Positions 27,210-38,225 of a DNA stretch of 64,000 nt are shown piece by piece. Each line of letters opens with the position of its first letter. The first letter of the stretch is position 1. Source of the stretch: Actinobacteria bacterium OK074 (GTDB taxonomy: Bacteria; Actinomycetota; Actinomycetes; Streptomycetales; Streptomycetaceae); NCBI GenBank assembly GCA_001298575.1, contig LJCV01000274.1, positions 52,970-116,969 on the forward strand, in the 5' to 3' direction. The notes under the pieces were generated by a model. It was not told where the DNA came from. It did no database searches and saw only the letters and a program-made list of their open reading frames with translations. The translations under genes and the position numbers were made by a program.

Positions 27210-27331
27210 GGTCGGCTCTCTTCTCCTTATATACAGCGCACGTACAGACGCATACCTGGGCGCATGCACAGATGCGTTACGGCCATACATGCGTGAGCTA
27301 CGGCCATGACAGTTACCGACTAGTGAAACCG

Positions 27332-27362
27332 TTCGTCAATTGTCAGCGGCTGACACTAGCCT
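27332..27362 (+). promoter_or_regulatory. Exporter promoter overlapped by perfect TetR operator palindrome
   Basis: TGTCAGCGGCTGACA (27341-27355) is a perfect inverted repeat around one central base. It lies between a TTCGTC (27332) and a TAGCCT -10-like hexamer (27357-27362) that ends 6 bp before the ATG. A bound repressor would block RNA polymerase. The transcript would be leaderless or nearly so. Confidence 0.75.
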
Positions 27363-27368
27363 GAAGGC

Positions 27369-29015
27369 ATGACTAGTCAGACCACCGTCGATGCGACAGA
27401 CCCGGGAGACAGGACATCCGTTCCCCCGTCGGGGCCCCGGCTCGGCCGGGGGATGCGTGGCCACCCGTGGCTGACGCTGTTCAGTGTCGCCATCGGAGTG
27501 ATGATGGTCGCCCTCGACGGCACCATCGTCGCCATCGCCAACCCGGCCATCGCCACCGACCTCGGCGCCAGCTTCGCGGACGTCCAGTGGATCACCAACG
27601 CGTACTTCCTCGCGCTCGCCGTCACCCTGATCACCGCCGGGAAACTCGGTGACCGCTTCGGCCACCGCCAGACCTTCCTGATAGGCATCGTCGGCTTCGC
27701 CGCCTCCTCCGGAGCCATCGGGCTGTCCGGCAGCATCTCGCTCGTCATCACCTTCCGCGTCTTCCAGGGCCTGTTCGGCGCACTGCTCATGCCGGCCGCG
27801 CTCGGCCTGCTGCGGGCCACCTTCCCCGCCGAGAAGCTGAACATGGCCATCGGCATCTGGGGCATGGTCATCGGCGCCTCCACCGCGGGCGGCCCGATCC
27901 TCGGCGGCGTCCTCGTCGAACACGTCAGCTGGCAGTCCGTCTTCTTCATCAACGTCCCCGTCGGCGCCCTCGCGCTGGTCCTGGGCCTGCTGATTCTCCT
28001 CGACCACCGCGCCGCCCTCGGGCGGAGCCCGGAAAATGGATACAGCGCGCCGCGCTCCTTCGACGTCCTCGGCATCGGCCTCCTGTCCGGCGCCATGTTC
28101 TGTTTGGTCTGGGCGCTCATCAAGGCACCGGCCTGGGGCTGGGGCGACGGCAGGACATGGACGTTCATCGCCGCGTCCCTGCTGGGCTTCGCCCTGTTCA
28201 CGCTCTGGGAGAAGCGGGTGAAGGAACCGCTGATCCCGCTCGCCCTCTTCCGCTCCGTCCCGCTGTCCGCGGGCGTCGTCGTCATGGTCCTGATGGCGAT
28301 CGCCTTCATGGGCGGCCTGTTCTTCGTCACCTTCTACCTGCAGAACGTGCACGGTATGAGCCCGGTCGACGCGGGCCTGCACCTGCTCCCGCTCACCGGG
28401 ATGATGATCGTCGGCTCCCCGGCCGCGGGCGCGCTGATCACCAAGGCCGGCCCGCGCGTCCCGCTGGCCGGCGGCATGGCGCTCACCGCGCTCGCCATGT
28501 TCGGCATGTCCCGCCTCGAAGCGGGCACCGGCAGCGCGGTCATGTCCCTCTGGTTCGCCCTGCTCGGCCTCGGCCTCGCGCCCGTGATGGTCGGCGCGAC
28601 GGAGGTCATCGTGGGCAACGCGGCCCTGGAACTCTCCGGCGTCGCCGGCGGCCTCCAGCAGGCCGCCATGCAGATCGGCGGCAGCCTCGGTACGGCGGTG
28701 CTGGGCGCGGTGATGGCATCCCGCGTCGACAACGACCTCCCCGCCAACTGGGCCGATGCACAGCTGCCCCAACTCACCGCGGAACAACTGGCCCAGGCGA
28801 AGGAGGCGGTGCAGCAGGGGGTCGCGCCGGTGGCCCCGGACACGCCTGCCGCGGTGGCCGCCCAGATCACCAAGGTCGCGCACGACACGTTCATGTCGGG
28901 CATGAGCCTTGCGTGCCTGGTGGCGGCGGGGGTCGCGGTGGTCGCGGTGTTCTTCGCGCTGCTGACGAAGCGGGGGGAGAACGCTGACGCGGGGGCGGGG
29001 GTGGGGCACATCTAG
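27369..29015 (+). CDS. DHA2-family MFS drug exporter (14 transmembrane segments)
   Basis: A 548-residue protein of the EmrB/QacA subfamily. Key motifs are LDGTIVAIANPAI in TM1 and GKLGDRFGHRQ (motif A, residues 91-101) between TM2 and TM3. GVWGMVIGASTAGGPILGG-like sequence (motif C) follows in TM5. The length and hydrophobic pattern fit 14 segments, with a short cytoplasmic tail. It exports hydrophobic drugs or a metabolite by proton antiport. It is controlled by the divergent TetR. Confidence 0.93.
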   Translation: MTSQTTVDATDPGDRTSVPPSGPRLGRGMRGHPWLTLFSVAIGVMMVALDGTIVAIANPAIATDLGASFADVQWITNAYFLALAVTLITAGKLGDRFGHRQTFLIGIVGFAASSGAIGLSGSISLVITFRVFQGLFGALLMPAALGLLRATFPAEKLNMAIGIWGMVIGASTAGGPILGGVLVEHVSWQSVFFINVPVGALALVLGLLILLDHRAALGRSPENGYSAPRSFDVLGIGLLSGAMFCLVWALIKAPAWGWGDGRTWTFIAASLLGFALFTLWEKRVKEPLIPLALFRSVPLSAGVVVMVLMAIAFMGGLFFVTFYLQNVHGMSPVDAGLHLLPLTGMMIVGSPAAGALITKAGPRVPLAGGMALTALAMFGMSRLEAGTGSAVMSLWFALLGLGLAPVMVGATEVIVGNAALELSGVAGGLQQAAMQIGGSLGTAVLGAVMASRVDNDLPANWADAQLPQLTAEQLAQAKEAVQQGVAPVAPDTPAAVAAQITKVAHDTFMSGMSLACLVAAGVAVVAVFFALLTKRGENADAGAGVGHI

Positions 29016-29234
29016 ACCGTGGGGTCACTGGTGGCCGTGGGTGGCCGTGGCCGTGGGGCCGTTTTCGCCTATCAGGGTGACGACGGTGGAGATCCCTACC
29101 GCCGGATGGGCGGTGCGGGTCACAGTGGGTCAAGTCCTCCGGACAGGTGGACGGGGGGACCGCGGCGCGCCACCGGAGGGGGGTGGCGGGCCGCGGTTTG
29201 TTTTTGGCGGGGCGCCAGGGGGTGGGGGTTTGGG

Positions 29235-29441
29235 GTGCGTTGGCGACTGCGGGCCCGGTGGGGGCTGGTCGCGCAGTTCCCCGCGCCCCTAAAAGCTGGG
29301 GCTGCGCCCCGCTTTTCCGGCGCCGCGCGTATCCGCGCGTTTTAAAGCCGCGGGCGCCCGCGCGCTTTTAAGGGGCGCGGGGAACTGCGCGAGCAACCAC
29401 GACGAACGCCGCACTCGCCAACGCACAGCCACCCCCGAGCT
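29235..29441. repeat. Long imperfect inverted repeat, copy 2 (convergent gene ends)
   Basis: This ~200-bp palindrome fills most of the 437-bp gap between the exporter and aceE stops. The left arm starts TGCGTTGGCGA and contains GGGGCTGGTCGCGCAGTTCC. The right arm contains GGGGCGCGGGGAACTGCG and ends TCGCCAACGCA. Inner hairpins GGGGCTGCGCCCC and TTTTAAAGCCGCGGG/GCGCGCTTTTAA break the centre. No gene is supported here. It is likely a strong bidirectional terminator. Confidence 0.8.
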
Positions 29442-29452
29442 ATTAGGCGCCC

Positions 29453-32185
<2,733 letters not shown>

Positions 32186-32653
32186 GCTGTTCCTTCGCTC
32201 TCAGAGTGCTGCTGTGTCGGCTGCTGTGTCGGCTTTTTCGCTGTTCGAGTGGGTGTGCGCGCGGTGTTCGCCCGGGCGTCCGCGCCGTTCCCCATCGTGT
32301 ACCTCGGGGCGGAAAACGTCATCTCTACCGCGGGGTAGCAGGGGTGACGCGGGAGGTCCGTGCCAAAACGCAACGATACGCCCGGGGTATGACAGGGTCC
32401 GTGAATACGTTCGGATCTCGTATGCTCGTACGGTTCCCAAGAGCGCAAACCGGGCAGAATGGAGTGACCTGCGTCACTCGGGCTCGGAATTCCATGCCTG
32501 GAGTTGCGGCGACACGGCCAGGATCGTCACCGTTTCGGCGGTCCGAACGGCCGGGTACTTGCGCGATCCGTCCCGCCCGTGTGGACTACGGCCAATGCTT
32601 CGCGCGTGCGCGTGGCTGAAGACATCTATCGCATCATGATCAGGAGGCAACCC
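32186..32653. promoter_or_regulatory. Divergent control region of aceE and DUF3052 gene
   Basis: This 468-bp gap has no supported gene. It holds the aceE promoter on the minus strand and the DUF3052 promoter on the plus strand. The one strong motif is the Crp-like palindrome at 32462-32479, listed separately. Confidence 0.5.
32462..32479. promoter_or_regulatory. Crp-like palindrome in the aceE/DUF3052 gap
   Basis: GAGTGAC-CTGC-GTCACTC is a perfect 7+4+7 inverted repeat. Its core GTGACCTGCGTCAC (32464-32477) fits the GTG-N6-GNCAC pattern that I recall for the Streptomyces cAMP receptor protein. It lies about 280 bp upstream of aceE and 175 bp upstream of the DUF3052 gene, so it could serve either. 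Confidence 0.5.
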
Positions 32654-33091
32654 GTGAGCGCGACCGCGGACCACGCGGAGGAGCGGACGAACCCTGCCGC
32701 GAGGCTGGGGTTCCAGCCCGGACAGGTGGTCCAGGAGATCGGCTACGACGACGACGTCGATCAGGAACTCCGCGAGGCCATTGAAGAATTCATCGGCAGC
32801 GATCTCGTGGATGAGGATTACGACGACGTCGCGGACGCCGTGGTGCTGTGGTTCCGCGAGGACGACGGCGACCTGACGGATGCGCTGGTGGACGCCACCA
32901 CGTACATCGAGGAGGGCGGCGCGATCCTGCTGTTCACACCGAAGACGGGGCGTGACGGTTACGTCGAGCCCAGCGACGTCTCGGAGGCGGCGACCACGGC
33001 GGGGTTGTCGGCGACGAAGAGTGTGAGTGTGGGCAAGGATTGGAGTGGGAGTCGGCTCGCGACGCCCAAGGCTGCCAAGTCCAAGAGGTAA
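32654..33091 (+). CDS. DUF3052 domain-containing protein
   Basis: A 145-residue acidic protein. The start is the GTG at 32654, directly behind a perfect AGGAGG. The body NPAARLGFQPGQVVQEIGYDDDVDQELREAIEEFIGSDLVDEDYDDVADAVVLW and the WSGSRLATPK ending match DUF3052 throughout. The family is actinobacterial and is found beside aceE in streptomycetes. It has no catalytic motif, and its function is unknown. Confidence 0.88.
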   Translation: MSATADHAEERTNPAARLGFQPGQVVQEIGYDDDVDQELREAIEEFIGSDLVDEDYDDVADAVVLWFREDDGDLTDALVDATTYIEEGGAILLFTPKTGRDGYVEPSDVSEAATTAGLSATKSVSVGKDWSGSRLATPKAAKSKR

Positions 33092-33111
33092 CCGCCGGCT
33101 GCCGGTCGGTC

Positions 33112-33141
33112 GGGGGCGTCCCACTCTTTTGGGGCGCCCCC
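33112..33141 (+). terminator. Hairpin terminator after the DUF3052 gene
   Basis: Arms GGGGGCGTCCCA and TGGGGCGCCCCC pair over 12 positions (one G-T) around a CTCTTT loop, 21 bp after the DUF3052 stop and 70 bp before the peroxiredoxin gene. Confidence 0.7.
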
Positions 33142-33212
33142 ATCTTCGTCCAACGATCTCTGCGTACCCTGGGCTCACCCGAACAGCCCTATCGAAGGGA
33201 CGCAGGAAAATC

Positions 33213-33671
33213 ATGGCGATTCAGGTCGGCGACAAGGCCCCGGACTTCGAGCTCAAGGACAACCACGGCGCCACCGTGAAGCTCTCCGACTTCCGTGGTG
33301 CGAAGAACGTCGTGCTGCTCTTCTACCCCTTCGCCTTCACCGGCGTGTGCACCGGCGAGCTGTGCGCCCTGCGCGACAACCTGCCGACGTTCGTCAACGA
33401 CGACGTGCAACTGCTCGCCGTCTCCAACGACTCCATCCACACCCTGCGCGTCTTCGGCGAACAGGAGGGCCTGGAGTACCCGCTCCTGTCCGACTTCTGG
33501 CCGCACGGCGACACCTCGCGCGCGTACGGCGTGTTCGACGAGGACAAGGGCTGCGCGGTACGCGGCACGTTCATCATCGACAAGGAGGGCGTCGTGCGCT
33601 GGACCGTGGTCAACGCCCTGCCCGACGCGCGTGACCTGAACGAGTACGTGCAGGCACTCGGCACCCTGTGA
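33213..33671 (+). CDS. Peroxiredoxin (AhpE-like)
   Basis: A 152-residue thioredoxin-fold peroxidase, starting at the ATG at 33213 with a GCAGGAAAA-type site. The PxxxTxxC signature reads P39-FAF-T43-GV-C46, with peroxidatic Cys46, and the conserved Arg is in YGVFDEDKGCAVRGTFIID. Cys51 or Cys in DKGCAVRG could resolve. It reduces hydrogen peroxide and organic or lipid hydroperoxides. It sits directly before the TerD stress genes. Confidence 0.92.
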   Translation: MAIQVGDKAPDFELKDNHGATVKLSDFRGAKNVVLLFYPFAFTGVCTGELCALRDNLPTFVNDDVQLLAVSNDSIHTLRVFGEQEGLEYPLLSDFWPHGDTSRAYGVFDEDKGCAVRGTFIIDKEGVVRWTVVNALPDARDLNEYVQALGTL

Positions 33672-33712
33672 TTCTTCGACCCCAGGACCTGCGGTGTGCG
33701 GGAACCCGTCAC

Positions 33713-33748
33713 TAGGATCGAATCGTTGATCCGGCATCAACGATTCGA
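33713..33748 (+). promoter_or_regulatory. Promoter-proximal 13-bp palindrome before the first terD-like gene
   Basis: A TAGGAT -10-like hexamer (33713-33718) runs straight into TCGAATCGTTGAT/ATCAACGATTCGA (33718-33748), a perfect 13-bp inverted repeat with a CCGGC loop. No T-tract follows, so an operator or 5'-UTR hairpin is more likely than a terminator. It lies 50 bp before the terD-like start. Confidence 0.55.
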
Positions 33749-33797
33749 CAACTCCGCACCACGGGGCTCCCCGCCCCCGACACCAATGGGAGGACTC

Positions 33798-34373
33798 GTG
33801 GGAGTCAGCCTCAGCAAGGGCGGCAACGTATCGCTGACCAAGGAGGCCCCCGGGCTGACCGCGGTCATCGTCGGTCTGGGGTGGGACGTCCGCACCACCA
33901 CCGGCACCGACTTCGACCTGGACGCCAGCGCGCTGCTGCTGAACAGCGCGGGCAAGGTCGCGAGCGACGCGAATTTCGTCTTCTTCAACAACCTCAAGAG
34001 CGCGGACGGCTCAGTCGAACACACCGGTGACAACACCACCGGTGAGGGCGAGGGCGACGACGAGGCGATCAAGGTGAACCTGGCCGCGGTCCCGGCCGAC
34101 GTCGACAAGATCACCTTCCCGGTCTCCATCTACGACGCCGAGAACCGCCAGCAGTCCTTCGGCCAGGTCCGCAACGCGTTCATCCGTGTGGTGAACCAGG
34201 CCGGTGGCGCCGAGATCGCGCGCTACGACCTCAGCGAGGACGCCTCCACCGAGACCGCGATGGTCTTCGGCGAGCTTTACCGCAACGGCGCCGAGTGGAA
34301 GTTCCGCGCGATCGGTCAGGGGTATGCATCGGGTCTGCGCGGCATCGCGCAGGACTTCGGCGTGAACGTCTGA
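33798..34373 (+). CDS. TerD-family protein 1
   Basis: A 191-residue protein. The GTG at 33798 behind GGGAGGA is chosen because VGVSLSKGGNVSLTKEAPGL is the family opening. It has the two TerD Ca2+-binding acidic clusters: TDFDLDASALLLN (about 35-47) and GDNTTGEGEGDDE (about 77-89). The ending WKFRAIGQGYASGLRGIAQDFGVNV is conserved. TerD proteins bind calcium and act in stress and differentiation responses in Streptomyces rather than as dedicated tellurite pumps. It is the first gene of a tandem pair. Confidence 0.93.
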   Translation: MGVSLSKGGNVSLTKEAPGLTAVIVGLGWDVRTTTGTDFDLDASALLLNSAGKVASDANFVFFNNLKSADGSVEHTGDNTTGEGEGDDEAIKVNLAAVPADVDKITFPVSIYDAENRQQSFGQVRNAFIRVVNQAGGAEIARYDLSEDASTETAMVFGELYRNGAEWKFRAIGQGYASGLRGIAQDFGVNV

Positions 34374-34389
34374 GAACGACCGGACGGAG

Positions 34390-34415
34390 GCCGGCCCCCG
34401 TTACCGGGGGCCGGC
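34390..34415 (+). terminator. GC hairpin between the two terD-like genes
   Basis: GCCGGCCCCC pairs perfectly with GGGGGCCGGC around a 6-nt loop, 16 bp after the first stop. Without a T-tract it may be an attenuator or mRNA processing site that sets different levels of the two paralogues. Confidence 0.5.
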
Positions 34416-34468
34416 TGCCGGTAGTCGACAACAGGAACAACAGCAGCACCTCGGGGAGGACCAGCATC

Positions 34469-35044
34469 ATGGGCGTCACGCTCGCCAAGGGAGGCAATGT
34501 CTCCCTCTCCAAGGCCGCACCCAACCTCACCCAGGTGTTGATCGGGCTCGGCTGGGACGCGCGCTCCACCACCGGAGCCCCCTTCGACCTCGACGCCAGC
34601 GCCCTGCTGTGCGCCTCGGGCCGGGTGCTGGGCGACGAGTACTTCGTGTTCTACAACCAGCTCAAGAGCCCCGAGGGATCGGTCGAGCACACCGGCGACA
34701 ACCTCACCGGCGAGGGCGAGGGCGACGACGAGTCGATCCTGGTCGACCTGCCCATGGTGCCCGCCGCCTGCGACAAGATCGTCTTCCCGGTCTCCATCCA
34801 TATGGCCGATGAGCGCGGCCAGACCTTCGGTCAGGTCAGCAACGCCTTCATCCGGGTCGTCAACCAGGCCGACGGCCAGGAACTGGCCCGCTACGACCTC
34901 AGCGAGGACGCCTCCACCGAGACGGCGATGATCTTCGGTGAGCTCTACCGTTACGGCGGCGAATGGAAGTTCAGGGCCGTCGGGCAGGGGTACGCGTCAG
35001 GGCTGCGGGGGATCGCACTGGACTTCGGCGTGAATGTCTCGTAG
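34469..35044 (+). CDS. TerD-family protein 2
   Basis: A 191-residue close paralogue of the preceding protein, with the same length and endings. The ATG at 34469 follows GGGGAGGA. The acidic calcium motifs PFDLDASALLCA and GDNLTGEGEGDDE are intact. The main differences are a Cys-containing loop (SALLCASGR, PAACDKIV) and MADERGQ in place of DAENRQQ. A tandem duplication is the simplest origin. Confidence 0.93.
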   Translation: MGVTLAKGGNVSLSKAAPNLTQVLIGLGWDARSTTGAPFDLDASALLCASGRVLGDEYFVFYNQLKSPEGSVEHTGDNLTGEGEGDDESILVDLPMVPAACDKIVFPVSIHMADERGQTFGQVSNAFIRVVNQADGQELARYDLSEDASTETAMIFGELYRYGGEWKFRAVGQGYASGLRGIALDFGVNVS

Positions 35045-35208
35045 TCGACGTTTCGCAGGAGGAAGGCGTCTCACAGGGAGGTCTGCGGCCGGAAACCGGA
35101 GCCCGCACGGCCGACCGGACAACGGGCCCTCTACACTCGTGGTCAATGTTCGGTAAAGCCGAGTGCGGCGCGGGGGAGCCCCGTACAGACATCAGGATTG
35201 GGTAGCCA

Positions 35209-36357
35209 GTGCTTCTGAAAACCTTCGGCTGGTCGTTCGCGGTCACCGCGCTCGGGCTCGTCGCCGCCGTGCTCTACGACGGATGGGCCGCGTTCGGTGT
35301 CGTCCTGATCCTGTCCATCCTCGAGATCTCGCTGTCGTTCGACAACGCGGTGGTCAACGCGGGCATCCTGAAGAAGATGAACGCCTTCTGGCAGAAGATC
35401 TTCCTCACCGTCGGTGTTCTGATCGCCGTCTTCGGCATGCGCCTGGTCTTCCCGGTCGTGATCGTCGCCATCAGCGCCAAACTCAGCCCGTGGGACGCGG
35501 TCGACCTCGCGCTGAACAACAAGGACCGCTACCAGGAACTGGTCACCGACGCCCATCCGGCGATTGCGGCCTTCGGTGGCATGTTCCTGCTCATGATCTT
35601 CCTCGACTTCATCTTCGAGGACCGGGACATCCAGTGGCTGCGCTGGATCGAGCGCCCGCTGGCCAAGCTCGGCAAGGTCGACATGCTGTCGGTCTGCATC
35701 TCCCTGATCGTCCTGCTGGTCACGGCCCTGACCTTCGCCGCCAACGCCCACCAGCACGGCGGCGGCCACGCCGACAAGGCCGAGACGGTCCTGCTCTCCG
35801 GCGTCGCGGGCCTGATCACCTACCTGATCGTCGGCGGCCTCTCCAGCTACTTCGAGGACCGCCTCGAAGAGGAGGAGGAACGCGAGCACGAGGCCGAGGA
35901 ACAGGCGAAGCGATCCGGCCAGGGCCCGTCCGCGGTGCTGCTCGCCGGCAAGGCCGCGTTCTTCATGTTCCTCTACCTGGAGGTCCTGGACGCGTCCTTC
36001 TCCTTCGACGGCGTGATCGGCGCCTTCGCCATCACCAACGACATCGTCCTGATGGCGCTGGGCCTCGGCATCGGCGCGATGTACGTCCGCTCACTCACCG
36101 TCTACCTGGTCCGCCAGGGCACCCTCGACGACTACGTCTACCTGGAGCACGGCGCCCACTACGCGATCGGCGCCCTGGCCGTCATCCTGCTGGTGACCAT
36201 CCAGTACCAGATCAACGAGGTCATCACCGGCCTCGTCGGCGTCGTCCTGATCGCCTGGTCCTTCTGGTCCTCGGTCCGCCGCAACCAGGCCCTGGCAGCG
36301 GCAGAGGGAAAAGCGGAGGGGTCGGACGAGAGGACTGAGGTGTCGAGCGGGGTCTGA
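35209..36357 (+). CDS. DUF475 / TerC-like integral membrane protein
   Basis: A 382-residue protein from a GTG at 35209. Two halves each carry the TerC-type membrane motif: LSILEISLSFDNAVVNAG (about 35-52) and LEVLDASFSFDGVIGAF (about 257-273). Nine or so membrane segments surround a charged cytoplasmic loop (EDRLEEEEEREHEAEEQAKRS). The intramembrane acidic residues suggest metal-ion transport. TerC partners with TerD proteins at membranes, and here it directly follows two terD-like genes. Confidence 0.92.
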   Translation: MLLKTFGWSFAVTALGLVAAVLYDGWAAFGVVLILSILEISLSFDNAVVNAGILKKMNAFWQKIFLTVGVLIAVFGMRLVFPVVIVAISAKLSPWDAVDLALNNKDRYQELVTDAHPAIAAFGGMFLLMIFLDFIFEDRDIQWLRWIERPLAKLGKVDMLSVCISLIVLLVTALTFAANAHQHGGGHADKAETVLLSGVAGLITYLIVGGLSSYFEDRLEEEEEREHEAEEQAKRSGQGPSAVLLAGKAAFFMFLYLEVLDASFSFDGVIGAFAITNDIVLMALGLGIGAMYVRSLTVYLVRQGTLDDYVYLEHGAHYAIGALAVILLVTIQYQINEVITGLVGVVLIAWSFWSSVRRNQALAAAEGKAEGSDERTEVSSGV

Positions 36358-36383
36358 TACCGGCCTCGTTCGACCGTTCTTTT

Positions 36384-36427
36384 GCTGGACGTGCGTATGC
36401 CCCGGGGCGTACGCGCGTCCAGCTTTT
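36384..36427 (+). terminator. Strong terminator after the DUF475 gene
   Basis: Arms GCTGGACGTGCGTATGCCCC and GGGGCGTACGCGCGTCCAGC pair over 20 bp with two G-T pairs and no loop spacer, and are followed by TTTT. Confidence 0.88.
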
Positions 36428-36433
36428 CGGCTC

Positions 36434-37312
36434 CTAGACCGACGGGCCCACGAGTTCGTCGGCGACCCACCGGGCGACGCCCTCGGGGTACGGCGCCGTC
36501 GGCAGGCCGAGGACGACGTGCCGGAAACCGGCGTCGAGCGCCTGGCCGATCGCGTCCCGGGTGGTGCCGGGGCGGTCGTAGTCGACGGGCAGGTGGATCG
36601 AGCGGGTGACGGCGGCCGGGTCGCGGCCGGTCTCGGCGCAGTAGCGGTCCAGGAGCGCGCTGCGGCTGACGCAGTCGGCGATGTCGCCGCCGGGGATGTT
36701 CCACAGGTCGGCGTGTGCGGCGGCCACGCGCAGGGTCGCGGCGGAGCGTCCGCCGATGAGGACGGGCGGATGCGGGCGCTGGACGGGCTTGGGGTTGCCG
36801 AACGCCCCGGTGAGCCGGTGGTGGGTGCCGTCGAAGTCGAACGGTTTCTCCTCGGTCCACAGCCGTTTGATCACCGTGCAGGCTTCGGCGAGGCTCGCCA
36901 CGGCGTGCGCGGAGTCGTGGAAGGGCAGGCCGTGGGCCGCGTACTCGCGCCGGGCCAACGGATGGTCGGGGCGGGAGCCGACGCCGATGCCGAAGTCGAG
37001 CCGGCCGCCGGAGACGACGTCGACGGTCGTGGCGATCTTGGCCAGCAGCGCGGGCGGCCGGAACCGGTTGCTGGTCACCAGCACGCCGAGTCGCAGGCGG
37101 CGGGTGGAGGCGGCGAGGGCCGAGAGCAGCGTCCAGCCCGCGTAGGCAGGACCGTCCGGGTCGCCGCCGATCGGCATGAGGTGGTCGAACAGCCAGGCGT
37201 GCTCGATCTCCGGGATCGCGTCCGCCTCCCGCCAGACCCGCAGGACGTCGTCGTAGCCGACCTGCATGGGGGCGGTCATGATCCCGAAACGGGGTCGGGG
37301 TGTGTCGGGCAT
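36434..37312 (-). CDS. LLM-class F420-dependent oxidoreductase
   Basis: A 292-residue luciferase-like (beta/alpha)8 protein, starting at the ATG at 37312 with GAGAGGA upstream. It contains FGIMTAPMQVGYDDVLRVWREADAIPEIEHAWLFDHL, RLRLGVLVTSNRFRPPALLAKIATTVDVVSGGRLDFGIGVG, and PHPPVLIGGRSAATLRVAAAHADLWN. The pattern is that of F420 rather than FMN enzymes, as is common in actinobacteria. Substrate is unknown. It follows the truncated aldo/keto reductase gene by 47 bp in the same transcription unit, probably under TetR control. Confidence 0.88.
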   Translation of the reverse strand: MPDTPRPRFGIMTAPMQVGYDDVLRVWREADAIPEIEHAWLFDHLMPIGGDPDGPAYAGWTLLSALAASTRRLRLGVLVTSNRFRPPALLAKIATTVDVVSGGRLDFGIGVGSRPDHPLARREYAAHGLPFHDSAHAVASLAEACTVIKRLWTEEKPFDFDGTHHRLTGAFGNPKPVQRPHPPVLIGGRSAATLRVAAAHADLWNIPGGDIADCVSRSALLDRYCAETGRDPAAVTRSIHLPVDYDRPGTTRDAIGQALDAGFRHVVLGLPTAPYPEGVARWVADELVGPSV

Positions 37313-37359
37313 GGGGTGGTGGGTCCTCTCTGTGAACGCTTTCCACGGGTGCCTCGGGG

Positions 37360-38127
37360 TCAGCGGCGGCGCAGTGACGGGTCGAGGAGTGCGGGCGGGG
37401 TGTCGAACTTCTCGACCGGGGCCAGGTCGGTGCCGGGGGCGACGACGGCGTCGATCGCGTCGAGGACGTCGGCGGAGAGCACGGTGTCCGCGGCGGCGAG
37501 CTGGGCGTGCAGGTGGTCCAGGGTGCGGGGGCCGATGAGCGCGCCGGTCACGGCGGGGTGTGCGGTGACGAAGCCGAGGGCGAGCTGGATCAGCGTCAGG
37601 CCGGCCCCGTCGGCGATCTCGGCCAGCTGTTCGACGGCGGCGAGCCTGGCCCGGTTGACGGGGAGGGCGGGGTCGAAGCGCTGCGGCATGAACGCCGAGC
37701 GGTGGGTGGTGATCTCCCGGCCCGCGCGGATCGCGCCCGACAGCCGGCCCGAGGCCGGCGGGCTCCAGACCAGCACGCCGAGCCCGTACTCCTCGGTCAC
37801 GGGCAGCACGTGGCTCTCGATGCCGCGCTGGAGGATCGAGTAGCTGGGCTGTTCGGTGACGTAACGGCCCAGGTGGTGCTCGCGGGCGGCCCACTGGGCC
37901 TGGACGATGCGGTACGCGGGGAAGGTCGAGGAGCCGAAGGAGCGGATCTTTCCCGCGTGTTGCAGGTCGGTCAGGGCCGACAGGGTCTCCTCGTCGCCGG
38001 TGGCCGGATCCCAGCGGTGGAGCTGGTAGAGGTCGACGTGGTCGACGCCGAGGCGGCGCAGGCTGTCGTCCAGCGCGGTGACCAGCCAGCGGCGCGAACC
38101 GCCCCGGCGGTTGCGCTCCTCGCCCAT
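37360..38127 (-). pseudogene. N-terminally truncated aldo/keto reductase
   Basis: The 255 residues MGEERNRRGGSRRWL to the C-terminus match the last ~75% of an aldo/keto reductase, with the catalytic His37 in YQLHRWD and the C-terminal NADPH loop AVTGALIGPRTLDHL. The first ~80 residues with the catalytic Asp and Tyr are missing. The matching ATK-AALP strand with the catalytic Lys is still readable in frame upstream of the ATG (38128-38145). It then breaks into the TetR promoter region. It is therefore probably inactive after a deletion. Translation could still occur. Confidence 0.8.
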
Positions 38128-38160
38128 CGGCAGGGCCGCCTTCGTGGCATCATAAGTAAA

Positions 38161-38201
38161 CGGAACCTCGTTCCGGAACGACGATACGGAACGGTGTTCC
38201 G
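38161..38201. promoter_or_regulatory. Two identical-consensus TetR operators (CGGAAC-N3-GTTCCG)
   Basis: CGGAACCTCGTTCCG (38161-38175) and CGGAACGGTGTTCCG (38187-38201) are perfect 6+3+6 palindromes, with centres 26 bp apart. They lie 25-65 bp before the tetR start and just upstream of the truncated reductase. They fit cooperative binding by two TetR dimers and autoregulation. Confidence 0.85.
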
Positions 38202-38225
38202 CTTAGCAAGGGTGGGTGGCGGCTC

